Part shown: positions 8,867-18,520 of the stretch, piece by piece | Layout: each line of letters starts with the position of its first letter | How positions within the stretch are numbered: the stretch's first letter is position 1 | Source of the DNA: VRUE01 sp963704545 | GTDB lineage: Bacteria > Actinomycetota > Thermoleophilia > Solirubrobacterales > 70-9 | Direction of reading: 5' to 3' | NCBI GenBank assembly: GCA_963704545.1 | Contig: OY969915.1 | Coordinates: 682,001-746,000 of the forward strand | DNA: 64,000 nucleotides | Program-made: the position numbers and the translations under genes | Notes under the pieces: model-generated | What the model was told of the DNA's origin: nothing | The model's input: only the letters and a program-made list of their open reading frames with translations | Databases searched by the model: none

Positions 8867-9580
8867 CTAGGCGACGGCCAGCGCACGTGCGCGAGCCAGG
8901 ACGGCGTCGAGCATCGGCTCGGTGAGGCGGCCGGTGAAGGTGTTCTGCTGGCTCGGGTGGTAGCAGCCGAGCAGGGTCCAGCGCCCCACCGAGACCTCGC
9001 CGCCGTGGCCGAAGCGGGGCTTGGGCCGCGGCGCCTCGCCGCCGAGCGCCCGGATCGCCCGCAGCGCGCCGTCCCAGCCGAAGGCGCCGAGCGCGACGAT
9101 CGTCCGGCAGCGCTCGAGCAGCTCCAGCTCCCGCTCGAGGTAGGGCAGGCAGTTGTCACGCTCCGCCGGCGTCGGCCGGTTTGCCGGCGGGGCGCAGCGG
9201 ACGACCGCGGTGACGTAGGCGTCGCGCAGCCGCAGCCCGTCGTCGCGGCGCTCCGAGCTTGACTGGTTGGCGAAACCCGCCCGGTGCAGCGCCGCGTAGA
9301 GCCACTCGCCCGAGCGGTCGCCGGTGAACATGCGGCCGGTGCGGTTGGCGCCGTGGGCGGCGGGGGCGAGGCCGACCAGGGCCACGCGCGCCCCCGGGTC
9401 GCCGAAGCCGCTGAGCGGCTTGCCCCAGTACTCCTCGCCGCGGAAGCGGGCCGGAGGGTCGCCGGCACGCTCCTCGCGCCACTCGACCAGGCGCGGGCAC
9501 CGCCGGCAGGCATGGATCTCGGCGGCCAGTGCCTCGAGGTGTCCGCTGGGGAAGTGCCTCTGGCTCGGTGGTGCGGGCAT
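8867..9580 (-). CDS. Uracil-DNA glycosylase, family 5 (UdgB-type)
   Basis: A 237-residue base-excision repair enzyme that removes uracil and deaminated purines. Motif A reads GLAPAAHGANRTGRMFTGD, the family 5 form lacking the catalytic Asp/Asn of family 1, and motif B is HPSQQNTFTG. An N-terminal CRRCPRL plus downstream Cys residues fit the [4Fe-4S] cluster of families 4 and 5. ATG 9580 gives the expected N-terminus; frame further upstream overlaps the short ORF at 9667-9726. Confidence 0.88.
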   Translation of the reverse strand: MPAPPSQRHFPSGHLEALAAEIHACRRCPRLVEWREERAGDPPARFRGEEYWGKPLSGFGDPGARVALVGLAPAAHGANRTGRMFTGDRSGEWLYAALHRAGFANQSSSERRDDGLRLRDAYVTAVVRCAPPANRPTPAERDNCLPYLERELELLERCRTIVALGAFGWDGALRAIRALGGEAPRPKPRFGHGGEVSVGRWTLLGCYHPSQQNTFTGRLTEPMLDAVLARARALAVA

Positions 9581-9622
9581 CGCAGCCGGAACTGAATCAT
9601 GCCCCGGATGCTGAAGTCGGAG

Positions 9623-9654
9623 GGGCCCGATCCCGTCAGCCTGAGATCGGGCCC
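9623..9654. terminator. 10-bp hairpin after the short ORF
   Basis: GGGCCCGATC at 9623-9632 pairs with GATCGGGCCC at 9645-9654 across a 12-nt loop. It starts just 3' of the 19-codon ORF on the minus strand, ahead of the UDG gene. There is no U tract, so it may be an attenuator or RNA-stabilising hairpin. Confidence 0.5.
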
Positions 9655-9666
9655 ATCCGCCTTCGG

Positions 9667-9726
9667 CTAGCGGCTCTTCGTTGTTGAGAGCAGCGGAACG
9701 ACTGCGTCCGTCTTGATGATCTTCAC
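9667..9726 (-). CDS. Candidate 19-residue peptide gene (possible RiPP precursor)
   Basis: GTG at 9726-9724 opens a frame encoding MKIIKTDAVVPLLSTTKSR and stops at TAG (9669-9667). A purine-rich AAGGGGGTGAGG lies a few bases upstream as a good ribosome site, and a 10-bp hairpin follows. It sits between a UDG gene and an HTH regulator, 1.6 kb from an E1-like enzyme with an RRE-like domain. The ligation of these observations into a peptide pathway is inference; chance small ORFs are common in GC-rich DNA. The basic amphipathic start resembles a leader more than a structural protein. Confidence 0.35.
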   Translation of the reverse strand: MKIIKTDAVVPLLSTTKSR

Positions 9727-9805
9727 CCTGCCTCACCCCCTTCGCAATCGTCAGCACTTGCGGTGGGGAGTCGCGACTTCTCCCGATTCGTTCTTTAGAC
9801 CTCTC

Positions 9806-9831
9806 GATTACTGGAATTAGTTCCAGTAATC
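9806..9831. promoter_or_regulatory. 26-bp AT-rich palindrome, probable operator
   Basis: GATTACTGGAA (9806-9816) and TTCCAGTAATC (9821-9831) form a perfect inverted repeat around TTAG. It lies between the short ORF (minus) and the HTH regulator (plus), the place for a shared operator bound by a dimeric regulator such as the HTH protein at 9945. Confidence 0.5.
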
Positions 9832-9944
9832 ATCGGGTGCGTGGCAAAAGCCGCAAAAAGGTGAGACCCGGTTTGCAAATTTGGCTTTGTGTCTAATAGG
9901 ATGGAGTGCTAAGAGGGCCACGAAAACGAATCGGAGGAGTCGCT

Positions 9945-10607
9945 TTGGCCACAAAGAGCAAGACCAAGTCAGCAAAAAAAGGAAAGAAGGCAAGTGGCGT
10001 CGACCAGAAACTGGTCAAGGCACTGGCCCACTCGCTCAGAGTTGAGATCTTGACCATCCTCAACGAACGGATGGCGAGCCCCAACGAACTTTCAAAGGAG
10101 CTGGACGAGGGCCTCAGCCAGGTCAGCTACCACGTCAAAGTCCTCAAGGACTTCGAATGCATCGAGATGGTCAAGACCGAGCCGCGCCGCGGCGCTGTCG
10201 AGCACTACTACAGAGCCACGGCACGGGCGTTTCTGACCGATAGCGACTGGAAGGCACTGCCGGACTCGGTGAAACCAGGCGTCAGCACCTCGATCATCCA
10301 GATGATCGTCGACGACGTGTTTGGTGCTCTCAAGGTGGGAACTTTCGATTCTCGCAAAGACCGGCATCTCAGCTGGACCCCGGGCATTGTCGACGAGCAG
10401 GGCTGGGGGGAACTGGTCGAGTTGGTCAACGAGACACTTGCGAAGATCATCAAGATCCACGCTGGAAGTGCCAAACGTCTGGCCAGGTCCGGCGAGGAGG
10501 GCATCCCTGTCAACGCCGTGTTGATGAGCTATGAGACACCGGCGGCGAAGAAGTCACGTGGGGCGCCCAAAAAATCCAAAGCGAAGAAAGCTTCCAAAAA
10601 GGCTTAG
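9945..10607 (+). CDS. ArsR-like HTH transcriptional regulator (copy 2)
   Basis: A 220-residue paralog of the gene at 8236. The start is TTG 9945 behind a strong GGAGGAG; the first 20 residues are Lys-rich. The winged helix spans about residues 20-95 (ALAHSLRVEILTIL, LSQVSYHVKVLKDFECIEMV, RRGAVEHYYRA), followed by the same C-terminal domain as copy 1 and a Lys/Ala-rich tail. Such N- and C-terminal basic tails may add non-specific DNA binding. The 26-bp palindrome at 9806 suggests autoregulation. Confidence 0.82.
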   Translation: MATKSKTKSAKKGKKASGVDQKLVKALAHSLRVEILTILNERMASPNELSKELDEGLSQVSYHVKVLKDFECIEMVKTEPRRGAVEHYYRATARAFLTDSDWKALPDSVKPGVSTSIIQMIVDDVFGALKVGTFDSRKDRHLSWTPGIVDEQGWGELVELVNETLAKIIKIHAGSAKRLARSGEEGIPVNAVLMSYETPAAKKSRGAPKKSKAKKASKKA

Positions 10608-10652
10608 CGACTCCAGTAAACGCAGTACGAGTGCATAAGCTCCGCGCCCTCG

Positions 10653-11279
10653 ATGGGCACGGAGCTGAAGGAAACAAAAGTCAGTAGGCGACGCGGCGTC
10701 ACTTGCCGCGTCGCCTTCTTTTTCGCCGCAACGGCGCTGGCCCTTGTCGTCGCCGGCTGCGGGAAGAGCGGCCAGGGCGCCAAGACCGACCCCGAGAAGG
10801 CCGCCGACGTGGAGATCCTCAACGGGCTCCTCGCGCAGGAACTGACCCTGGCCGGCGCGTACGGGCACGGCCTCGACCGCCTGCGCGGGCCGATGCTGGT
10901 CGCCGCCGCCGAGTTCCGCGGCCAGAGTCAGGTTCACGCCGACGCCCTGACCAAGGCGATCCGGGGCCTGGGCGGCGAAACCGACGCCGAACCGGGCGAG
11001 GTCGAGGCTCCGGGCCCGCGGTCGCGGGAGGAGGCGCTGAGGCTCGGCTACGAAGAGGAGAACAGGGCCCTTGCCCTGGCGCTGGAGGCGGCCCCGCGCC
11101 TGCAGTTCGATGCGCCCCGGACGCTCGCCGCGGCGCTTGCGGCCAGCCACGCGCAGCACCTGGCCATTCTGCGGCAGGGCCTGGGCGCGAGCCCCGCGGC
11201 CTCGGTCCCCGAGCCGTTCGAGACCGGCGAGGAGCCCCCTCCCGCAAACCCCGCCGACGGGCCTGAAACGTCCAAATAG
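10653..11279 (+). CDS. Lipoprotein with ferritin-like (DUF4439-type) helical domain
   Basis: A 208-residue predicted lipoprotein: a hydrophobic segment (VAFFFAATALALVVAGC) ends in a lipobox with the lipidated Cys. The mature part is Ala/Glu/Leu-rich and helical, with paired EE/H motifs (LLAQELTLAGAYGHGL, SQVHADALTKA, SHAQHLAILRQ) like ferritin-like four-helix proteins. Metal binding is not proven. The signal-peptide codons overlap a terminator-like hairpin at 10687-10724, and the stop codon lies in the loop of the hairpin at 11253-11301. Confidence 0.62.
   Translation: MGTELKETKVSRRRGVTCRVAFFFAATALALVVAGCGKSGQGAKTDPEKAADVEILNGLLAQELTLAGAYGHGLDRLRGPMLVAAAEFRGQSQVHADALTKAIRGLGGETDAEPGEVEAPGPRSREEALRLGYEEENRALALALEAAPRLQFDAPRTLAAALAASHAQHLAILRQGLGASPAASVPEPFETGEEPPPANPADGPETSK
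10687..10724 (+). terminator. Intrinsic-terminator-like hairpin with T tract
   Basis: GGCGACGCGGC (10687-10697) pairs perfectly with GCCGCGTCGCC (10705-10715) and is followed by TTCTTTTTC. It stands 80 bp after the HTH regulator stop and looks like its terminator, yet it lies inside the signal-peptide codons of the lipoprotein gene. Confidence 0.6.
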
Positions 11280-11301
11280 TGGACGTTTCAGGCCCGTCGG
11301 C
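11253..11301. terminator. Perfect 22-bp hairpin holding a stop codon in its loop
   Basis: Arms 11253-11274 and 11280-11301 pair perfectly; the 5-nt loop AATAG contains the lipoprotein stop TAG. A weaker hairpin that shares the arm GCCGACGGGCCT occurs at 13507-13555 near the end of the MMPL gene, so the two bracket that gene. Confidence 0.65.
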
Positions 11302-11325
11302 CGCCCAAATCGGGATGATGCGGGC

Positions 11326-13575
11326 GTGACGGCACCTCTCTACGCGATCGGCGGCTTCTGCGCACGCCATCACTGGGCGACGATCGCGGCCTGGATCGTG
11401 CTCGCGGCCGGGCTCGTCGTCGCCGGCCAGTCGGGCGCCAGCAAGACCAACGACAACCTCACCCTGCCCGGCACCGACTCGACCGCCGCGACCGAACTGC
11501 TCGAAGACGACCTGCCCGAACAGGCCTACGGCAGCAACCCGCTGGTCTTCCAGGCCAAGCGCGGCGCCTCGCTCACCTCTCCCCAGTACGCGAACGCCAT
11601 CGGCGAATCGGTCAAGCGCCTGGGCGCGATGCACGACGTCAACTCCGCCGTCGACCCGCTCACCCCGGCCGGCGCCGCCTTCCTCAGCGAGGATCGCTCG
11701 GTCGCCTACTCGCCGGTCGTGCTCGGCGTCGGCCCGGGAGAACTGACCGAGGCCCAGGCCCAGGCCATCCTCGATGCGGGCAAGCCGGCGGAAGCGGCCG
11801 GACTGAAGGTCTCCGTCGGCGCCTACGTCGGCCAGCAGCTCTCCAAGCCCGACACCGGCGCCAGCGACGCGATCGGGATCGCGGCGGCGATCGTGATCCT
11901 CCTCTTCGCCTTCGGGACGGCGACCGCGATGGTCCTGCCGATCTCCTCGGCGATCCTCGGCCTCGCCTGCTCGCTCTCGATCGTCCGCCTGCTCGAGAAC
12001 GTCGTCCAGGTGCCGAGCGTCGCCTCGACCCTGGCGACGATGATCGGCCTCGGCGTCGGCATCGACTACGCGCTCTTCATCGTCACCCGCCACAAACTCC
12101 AGCTCGGCGACGGGATGGAGCTGCGCGAGTCGATCGCCCGCTCGACGGCGACCGCCGGCGGAGCCGTCGTCTTCGCCGGCTTCACCGTCGTGATTGCCCT
12201 CTGCTCGCTCGCCTTCGCCGGCATCCCCCTGGTCAGCACGCTTGGCTTCACCGCCGCGATCGCGGTCGTGGTCGCCGTCGCCGCCGCGGTCACCCTGTTG
12301 CCGGCGATGCTCGGTGCGCTCGGCCCGCGGATCAACTCGCTGCGCGTGCAGTTCGGCAAGACCCACCCCGACGACGACGAGCCGCGCGGCTGGCGCCGCT
12401 GGGCCGGGGGCGTCGCCGACCGTCCCTGGCGATCGGCGATCGCCGCCCTCGCGGTGCTCGTCGTGCTCGCCTTGCCGATCTTCCAGCTCGAGCTGGGCCA
12501 GAACGACGTCAGCGCCCTGCCCAAGTCGACCACGGCTCGCCAGGCCTACGACGGGCTCACCCAGGGTTTCGGGCCCGGCGTCAACGGCCCGCTGCTGGTC
12601 GCCTCCGAATTCGAGAGCGCGGCCGAAGCCAAGGAAGTCCTGCCCGGCCTGGAGAAAGCGATCAGCGGTGCCTCCGACGTCGACCTGGTCTCCGAACCGA
12701 CGCTCGACAAGGCGGGCACGGATGCCGTTTTCACCGTCATCCCCAACTCGGCGCCGTGGGCCGACTCCACGGTCAGTCTGGTCGAAGACCTGCGCGAAAC
12801 GACCATCCCCCAGGCGTTGCAGGGGACCTCGGCCAGCTCCTACGTGGGCGGCCAGACCGCCGGTTACATCGACCTCGCCACGCAGATCGCCGACAAGCTG
12901 CCGCTGATGATCGCGATCGTCGTCGGGCTCAGCTTCATCGTCCTGCTGCTCGCCTTCCGCTCGCTGCTCGTGCCGCTCAAGGCCGCGGCGATGAACCTGC
13001 TCTCGGTCGCCGCCGCCTACGGCATCGTCACCGCCGTCTTCCAGCTCGGCTGGGGGTCCTCGCTGATCGGGCTCGACCACGCGATCCCGATCGTCAGCTT
13101 CGTGCCGCTGCTGATGTTCGCGATCCTCTTCGGGCTCTCGATGGACTACGAGGTCTTCCTGTTGACCCAGATGCGCGAGCACTACACGCAGACCGGCGAC
13201 GCGAAGCGGGCGGTGATCGAAGGCCTCGCCAACACCGGCCGGGTGATCACCTCGGCGGCGGCGATCATGGTCTGCGTCTTCACCAGTTTCGTGCTCAACG
13301 GCAACCCGCTGGTCAAGGAGTTCGGCGTCGGCCTCGCCGTGGCGATCGCGATCGACGCGACCCTCGTCCGCTGCCTGCTGGTGCCGGCGATCATGGTCCT
13401 GCTCGGCAAGCGCGCCTGGTGGCTGCCGCGCTGGCTCGACCGGCTGGTCCCCCACGTCAGCATCGAGGGCGAGGAATTCTTCGCCAAGCGCGACACCGCC
13501 CTCGCCGCCGACGGGCCTAAAAGGAGACATATAGGCGTATCTGAGGCCCATCGGCCCGCGGAGGAGGATGACTGA
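11326..13575 (+). CDS. MMPL/RND-family membrane transporter
   Basis: A 749-residue inner-membrane protein of the MMPL class, proton-driven exporters of lipids or hydrophobic compounds. It has the two-repeat layout: one N-terminal helix, an extracytoplasmic domain, five or six helices, a second outer domain and a final helical block. Membrane motifs include GLGVGIDYALFIVTRH and FGLSMDYEVFLLTQMRE, each with the family GxxxDY signature. GTG 11326 gives the usual N-terminus. pgsA starts 3 bp after its stop, suggesting an envelope-lipid context. Confidence 0.87.
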   Translation: MTAPLYAIGGFCARHHWATIAAWIVLAAGLVVAGQSGASKTNDNLTLPGTDSTAATELLEDDLPEQAYGSNPLVFQAKRGASLTSPQYANAIGESVKRLGAMHDVNSAVDPLTPAGAAFLSEDRSVAYSPVVLGVGPGELTEAQAQAILDAGKPAEAAGLKVSVGAYVGQQLSKPDTGASDAIGIAAAIVILLFAFGTATAMVLPISSAILGLACSLSIVRLLENVVQVPSVASTLATMIGLGVGIDYALFIVTRHKLQLGDGMELRESIARSTATAGGAVVFAGFTVVIALCSLAFAGIPLVSTLGFTAAIAVVVAVAAAVTLLPAMLGALGPRINSLRVQFGKTHPDDDEPRGWRRWAGGVADRPWRSAIAALAVLVVLALPIFQLELGQNDVSALPKSTTARQAYDGLTQGFGPGVNGPLLVASEFESAAEAKEVLPGLEKAISGASDVDLVSEPTLDKAGTDAVFTVIPNSAPWADSTVSLVEDLRETTIPQALQGTSASSYVGGQTAGYIDLATQIADKLPLMIAIVVGLSFIVLLLAFRSLLVPLKAAAMNLLSVAAAYGIVTAVFQLGWGSSLIGLDHAIPIVSFVPLLMFAILFGLSMDYEVFLLTQMREHYTQTGDAKRAVIEGLANTGRVITSAAAIMVCVFTSFVLNGNPLVKEFGVGLAVAIAIDATLVRCLLVPAIMVLLGKRAWWLPRWLDRLVPHVSIEGEEFFAKRDTALAADGPKRRHIGVSEAHRPAEEDD

Positions 13576-13578
13576 GCG

Positions 13579-14151
13579 GTGTTCCCGCTCAACCTGCCCA
13601 ACGCGCTGACCCTCCTGCGCATTCTCGCGGTGCCGGTCGTCGTCGTCGCCCTGCTCGGCGAGACGCCGAACGGCGACGCGCTCGCCGCCGCGGTCTTCGC
13701 CCTGGCGGCGCTCACAGATGGCCTCGACGGTTACTTCGCCCGCTCGCGCGGGTCGATCACCACCTTCGGCAAGCTGATGGACCCGATCGCTGACAAGCTG
13801 CTGATCGTCGCGGCGCTCGTCTCCCTGGTCTCGCTCGACCGGCTCGCACCCTGGGTAGCGATGGTGATCATCGCCCGCGAGTTCGCGGTAACGGTGATGC
13901 GCGCGGTCGCCGCCGAGCGCGGCATCGTGATTTCCGCCAGCTGGATGGGCAAGCTGAAGACCGTGCTCCAGATCGCCGCCGTGATCGCCCTGATCGCGAC
14001 CAACCCCGCCCCCGGCTGGGTCGACGCGCTCGTCTACCTCGCGGTCGCCGCAACAGTGATCAGCGGTGCCGACTACTTCTTCGGCCTGCGCCGGCGGATC
14101 GAGGAAGAGCGCGAAGCTCGGGCGCGCCACGTGGCCGCGCGCAAGCCGTAA
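13579..14151 (+). CDS. pgsA: CDP-diacylglycerol--glycerol-3-phosphate 3-phosphatidyltransferase
   Basis: A 190-residue membrane enzyme of phosphatidylglycerol synthesis. The CDP-alcohol phosphotransferase signature is intact around residues 48-75: DGYFAR, then G and the two Asp of GKLMDPIADK. Several hydrophobic helices follow. It starts at GTG 13579, 3 bp after the MMPL stop, so it is probably co-transcribed. Assignment to PgsA rather than another CDP-alcohol transferase rests on length and the N-terminal NLPNALTLLRI pattern. Confidence 0.85.
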   Translation: MFPLNLPNALTLLRILAVPVVVVALLGETPNGDALAAAVFALAALTDGLDGYFARSRGSITTFGKLMDPIADKLLIVAALVSLVSLDRLAPWVAMVIIAREFAVTVMRAVAAERGIVISASWMGKLKTVLQIAAVIALIATNPAPGWVDALVYLAVAATVISGADYFFGLRRRIEEEREARARHVAARKP

Positions 14152-14218
14152 CGATCAACGCACCACCCGCGCGCCGTCCCCTGGGACCGTTCCGCCATGC
14201 CCCATTCCCCCAACCCCG

Positions 14219-14336
14219 AGGTGCAACGTTTTACGGCTCCGTCGGCGCCACAAAGCGTTGCACCTGGGATGAAGCCTGCGAGCGCCACGGAGGTGCAACG
14301 TTTTACGGCTCCCACAGAGCCGCAACGCGTTACACC
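14219..14336. repeat. Two tandem family A hairpins
   Basis: Copy A1 (14219-14265) and copy A2 (14291-14336) both begin AGGTGCAACGTTTTACGGC and end in an imperfect complement. They share sequence, not only shape, with the copies at 15230-15273 and 38981-39027. They precede the AbiEi/DUF559-like gene. An apparent N-terminal extension of that gene (from 14197) is only the translation of these repeats. Confidence 0.8.
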
Positions 14337-14352
14337 GCAAAGGGCAACCTTG

Positions 14353-15225
14353 ATGCTTCGCGAATTGGCGGAGCGGCAACACGGCGTTGTTGCGTGGCGG
14401 CAGCTGGTCGAACTTGGCCTAACCGAGGGTTTGATCAAGAGTCGGATCAAGGCTGGCCAGCTGGTTGTGCTGCACCGGGGCGTCTTTGCGCTCGGTCACC
14501 GACGCATCGGGCGCTATGGCGAGTGGCTGGCGGCCACGCTCGCGTGCGGGCCGGGAGCCGTGCTCTCGCATGGGAGCGCAGCCCAACTCTGGGGGATACG
14601 GGGATCGCGAAAGCCGATCGAGGTGACTCGTGTCTCCGGGCACCGCCGGCCGCACGGGGTGCGTCTCCACCAAACCAGATCGCTCCCCGCAGAGCACATG
14701 ACGGTTGAGATCGGCATCCCGGTGACGACTCTCGAGCGAACCTTCCTCGACAACGCCCCACGTCTGGATGTGCGGCAGCTGGAGCACGATCTAGTCGAGG
14801 CCGATCGGAGCGGTCGTCTGCGGTGGCAGGAGCTGTGGCAAGTCATCACCGATTACGGCCGCGGCCGAAAGGGGGTCGGGCGTCTAAAGCGCGTCGCCTC
14901 CCAGGCGGACCCGCGATTTGTCGACGCCGTCTCTCCATCGGAGGTGGACTTCCTGATGCTCTGCCGAGAAGAGAGCCTGAAGATGCCGCAGGTGAACGTC
15001 CTCGTCGAGGGCAAGCGCGTCGACTTCTACTGGCCCGAGGAGCGCCTGATCGTCGAGGCCGATAGCTATGGCTATCACGCCGACCGACCCGCTTTCGAGC
15101 GCGACCATCAGTCGACCGTCGACTTGGAAGTGGCCGGTTACCGAGTGCACCGCACCACCTACAAGATGCTCCGGTCCAACCCGCGTCCTTTTCTCAGTCT
15201 GGTACGGGGCTCGTTGGCCACATGA
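14353..15225 (+). CDS. AbiEi-like wHTH plus DUF559 (Vsr-type nuclease fold) protein
   Basis: A 290-residue protein. The N-terminus is an AbiEi-type antitoxin winged helix (LAERQHGVVAWRQLVELGL, then RGVFALGH), and the C-terminal 110 residues resemble DUF559, related to very-short-patch-repair endonucleases, with VDFYWPEERLIVEADSYGYH as the acidic strand. No toxin partner is adjacent. ATG 14353 is chosen because upstream codons lie in the repeats. The gene is bracketed by family A hairpins and may be a selfish or stress-related unit; function unknown. Confidence 0.7.
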   Translation: MLRELAERQHGVVAWRQLVELGLTEGLIKSRIKAGQLVVLHRGVFALGHRRIGRYGEWLAATLACGPGAVLSHGSAAQLWGIRGSRKPIEVTRVSGHRRPHGVRLHQTRSLPAEHMTVEIGIPVTTLERTFLDNAPRLDVRQLEHDLVEADRSGRLRWQELWQVITDYGRGRKGVGRLKRVASQADPRFVDAVSPSEVDFLMLCREESLKMPQVNVLVEGKRVDFYWPEERLIVEADSYGYHADRPAFERDHQSTVDLEVAGYRVHRTTYKMLRSNPRPFLSLVRGSLAT

Positions 15226-15229
15226 CGAG

Positions 15230-15273
15230 AGGTGCAACGTTTTACGGCTCCCACAGAGCCACAAAACGTTGCA
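15230..15273. repeat. Family A hairpin copy A3
   Basis: The arm AGGTGCAACGTTTTACGGCTC at 15230 faces GAGCCACAAAACGTTGCA ending at 15273. It lies between the convergent AbiEi/DUF559-like gene and folE2, so it could end both transcripts. Confidence 0.75.
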
Positions 15274-15285
15274 GTGACGACGAAG

Positions 15286-16293
15286 CTAGGCCGCCGGAGA
15301 CTCCAGCCACTCGCGCATCGTCGTGTGGCGGTGCTGGTGCTCGCCGGAGGCGAGCTCCTTGCGGAGGTCGCCGAGGGTGCCGTAGCGCTCGGCGACGACG
15401 TTGTGGCGGTGGATCGTCTCCAGGTTCTCCTGGCGGGCCATGACGAAGGCCTCGTCCGGCATATCCGCGCAGCGCTCGACCACGGCGCGGATCATCTCCC
15501 GCACGCAGTCCTCGACGAAGCGGGGCTGTTCGTGCGCCTTGGCTACCACGGCGAGCTCGTCGGGGCGCTTCATCAGCTCGTAGATCTCAGAGCTCATCGA
15601 GCTCTCGACGATGCGCAGCAGCTCCGGGGCGTCGACCCAGGCATCGCCGCCCTCGGGGCAGCCGATGTAGAGGGTGCCGATGCCGCGCTGGTTGTGGGTG
15701 GCGACCGGCACGGCCTCGATCGCGCGCTCGATCTGCTCGCCGTCGAAGCCTGCGTCTGCGAGGCGTTCGCGCCCCAGCTCGGCGACCATCTCCTGGGCGC
15801 AGGGACACGCCGTCATCCCCTGGGCCTGTACGCCCGTCAGCGTCCGCGTGCCCCGCTGGGAGGCGACCGCGGTGCCGAAGAGGACGTAGATCTCCTGGGT
15901 CGAGTGCCCGCTCGCCGGCGTCGTCACCGTCTCGGGGTAGCGTGCTTCGACGGAGACCTCGGCACGCCGTCCCCGCTGGCGCTCGCGGACCCGCTGGGCG
16001 ATGTGGGCGGCGAGGACCTCGGCACGGAACGCCTCGCCCAGCACGACCTCGTCGATCGCTTCCCCGACGATCTCCTCGAAGCGGGACATGTGGACTCCCG
16101 CCTGCCGTGGCTCGAGGTCGACGAAGCACTCGAAACCGGCGTGGTAGAGGTTCTCTGTCCCGTCGGCCTTGACCCGGATCACCTTCTCCACACCGGTCAC
16201 GCCGACCCGCGAGAGGCTGACCTGCGTTGCGGGAACCGACGCCTGCACGTCGGGTGCGGCGAGCGAGGGCGTAATTGTCGTTCGGGCGGCCAC
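15286..16293 (-). CDS. folE2: GTP cyclohydrolase I type 1B (FolE2/MptA-like)
   Basis: A 335-residue enzyme converting GTP to 7,8-dihydroneopterin triphosphate (or the cyclic phosphate in MptA-type members) for folate or pterin synthesis. Family signatures are AGVHMSRFEE, the active-site Cys in GMTACPCAQ, and the E(x)nH block ATHNQRGIGTLYIG. FolE2 is the metal-flexible alternative to FolE and is often used under zinc limitation; no Zur site was recognised. It starts at GTG 16293. A pterin-4a-carbinolamine dehydratase lies at 39 kb. Confidence 0.88.
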   Translation of the reverse strand: MAARTTITPSLAAPDVQASVPATQVSLSRVGVTGVEKVIRVKADGTENLYHAGFECFVDLEPRQAGVHMSRFEEIVGEAIDEVVLGEAFRAEVLAAHIAQRVRERQRGRRAEVSVEARYPETVTTPASGHSTQEIYVLFGTAVASQRGTRTLTGVQAQGMTACPCAQEMVAELGRERLADAGFDGEQIERAIEAVPVATHNQRGIGTLYIGCPEGGDAWVDAPELLRIVESSMSSEIYELMKRPDELAVVAKAHEQPRFVEDCVREMIRAVVERCADMPDEAFVMARQENLETIHRHNVVAERYGTLGDLRKELASGEHQHRHTTMREWLESPAA

Positions 16294-16448
16294 TGCGAAC
16301 CAAGGGTAGGCGACCGGCGCCCCCGGGCGGCGACCGGCGCAGCGAGTGAACCGTAAATTCTGCCTATACTTCGCTTCGGTCGGAGCGTTGGGGTCGGCCC
16401 CCCGGCCAGGGGAGAGGGTTTGGCAGCGGAGGCAGTGAGATCGAACCG

Positions 16449-17569
<1,121 letters not shown>

Positions 17570-17573
<4 letters not shown>

Positions 17574-18520
17574 CTGTAGTTCCCAACCAGGTTGTTCCCA
17601 AGTAGCTCGTTGAGGCGAGCAACCGGCGGGCGATGGCCGAGGGAGCCGTGCTTTCGGTGGTAGTTGTAGCGATCGAGCCAGCCGGGGAGTTGGCCGCGTC
17701 GCTCTGAGGAGCTTCCGTAGAGGCGCCCGTAGGCCCACTCCCGCAGCATCGTCTGGATGAAGCGCTCGGCCTTGCCGTTGGTGCGAGGCCTGTAGGGGCG
17801 GGTGCGCAGGTGCCTGATCCCCAGCTCTCGGCAGGTGGCGGCGTGGATCGTCGAGACGTACGGAGAGCCGTTGTCGGTCATCACCCGCTCGACATTCACG
17901 CCGCGTTCGGCAAACCAGGCCACCGCCCGGCGCAGGAAGGCCGAGGAGGTCTCTCCGCGCTCGTCGGGCAACACCTCCACGTAGGCGAGACGGGTGGCGT
18001 CATCGACGCAGACGTGGCAGCACTCCCAGCCGTATCCCCGGCTGGAGGTGCGGTTGCCGATCGCCCGTTTGCCGGCGACCCCGAAGCGCCCCAGCTTCTT
18101 GACGTCGACGTGGATCAGCTCTCCGGGTCGTGAACGTTCGTAGCGGTTGGGTGGCTCGGGAGGCTGGAGGCGGCTGCGCTTGCCCAGGCCGATCCTCTTC
18201 AGCCACAGGGAGACGGTCGAGAGGGCCAGGCCGAGGGTCTCGGCGATCTCAGCTGCGGTCATCCGCAAGCGGCGCAGGGCACCGATCGCCTCGACGGTCT
18301 CATCGGGAGTGCGATGGGGTATCCGCCTGGGCGCCGAGGAGCGATCGAGCAAGCCGGCCTCTCCCTCGGCGCGCCAGCGGCCAAGCCACTTGCGAGCGCT
18401 CCGCTCGCTGATGCCGGCGGCCTCGGCCGCCACCATCAGCGACCAGCCCTCCTCTTCGACCCTCTTGACCAGGAGCTTGCGGCTCTTCGGGCAGGTGCGG
18501 GCGTTAGCGTGGATCTTCAT
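17570..18520 (-). CDS. IS481-family DDE transposase
   Basis: A 316-residue transposase. The N-terminus carries helix-turn-helix segments (WSLMVAAEAAGISERSARKW, then MTAAEIAETLGLALSTVS). The rve-type catalytic core shows the DDE triad in LIHVDVKKLG, RVMTDNGSPYVS and GKAERFIQTM. ATG 18520 is preferred over 18586 because AAGGAGGA precedes it. The stop TAG (17572-17570) lies in the flanking GCTAGC, so the last codons are supplied by the target site. Apparently intact and possibly active. Confidence 0.9.

Noticed and set aside
10819..14130. 1103-residue minus-strand open frame
   Set aside because: It is opposite the lipoprotein, MMPL and pgsA genes and shows shadow composition without any domain.
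14197..14352. N-terminal extension of the AbiEi/DUF559-like gene
   Set aside because: The extra 52 residues are just translations of the two family A hairpins (VQRFTAP repeats).
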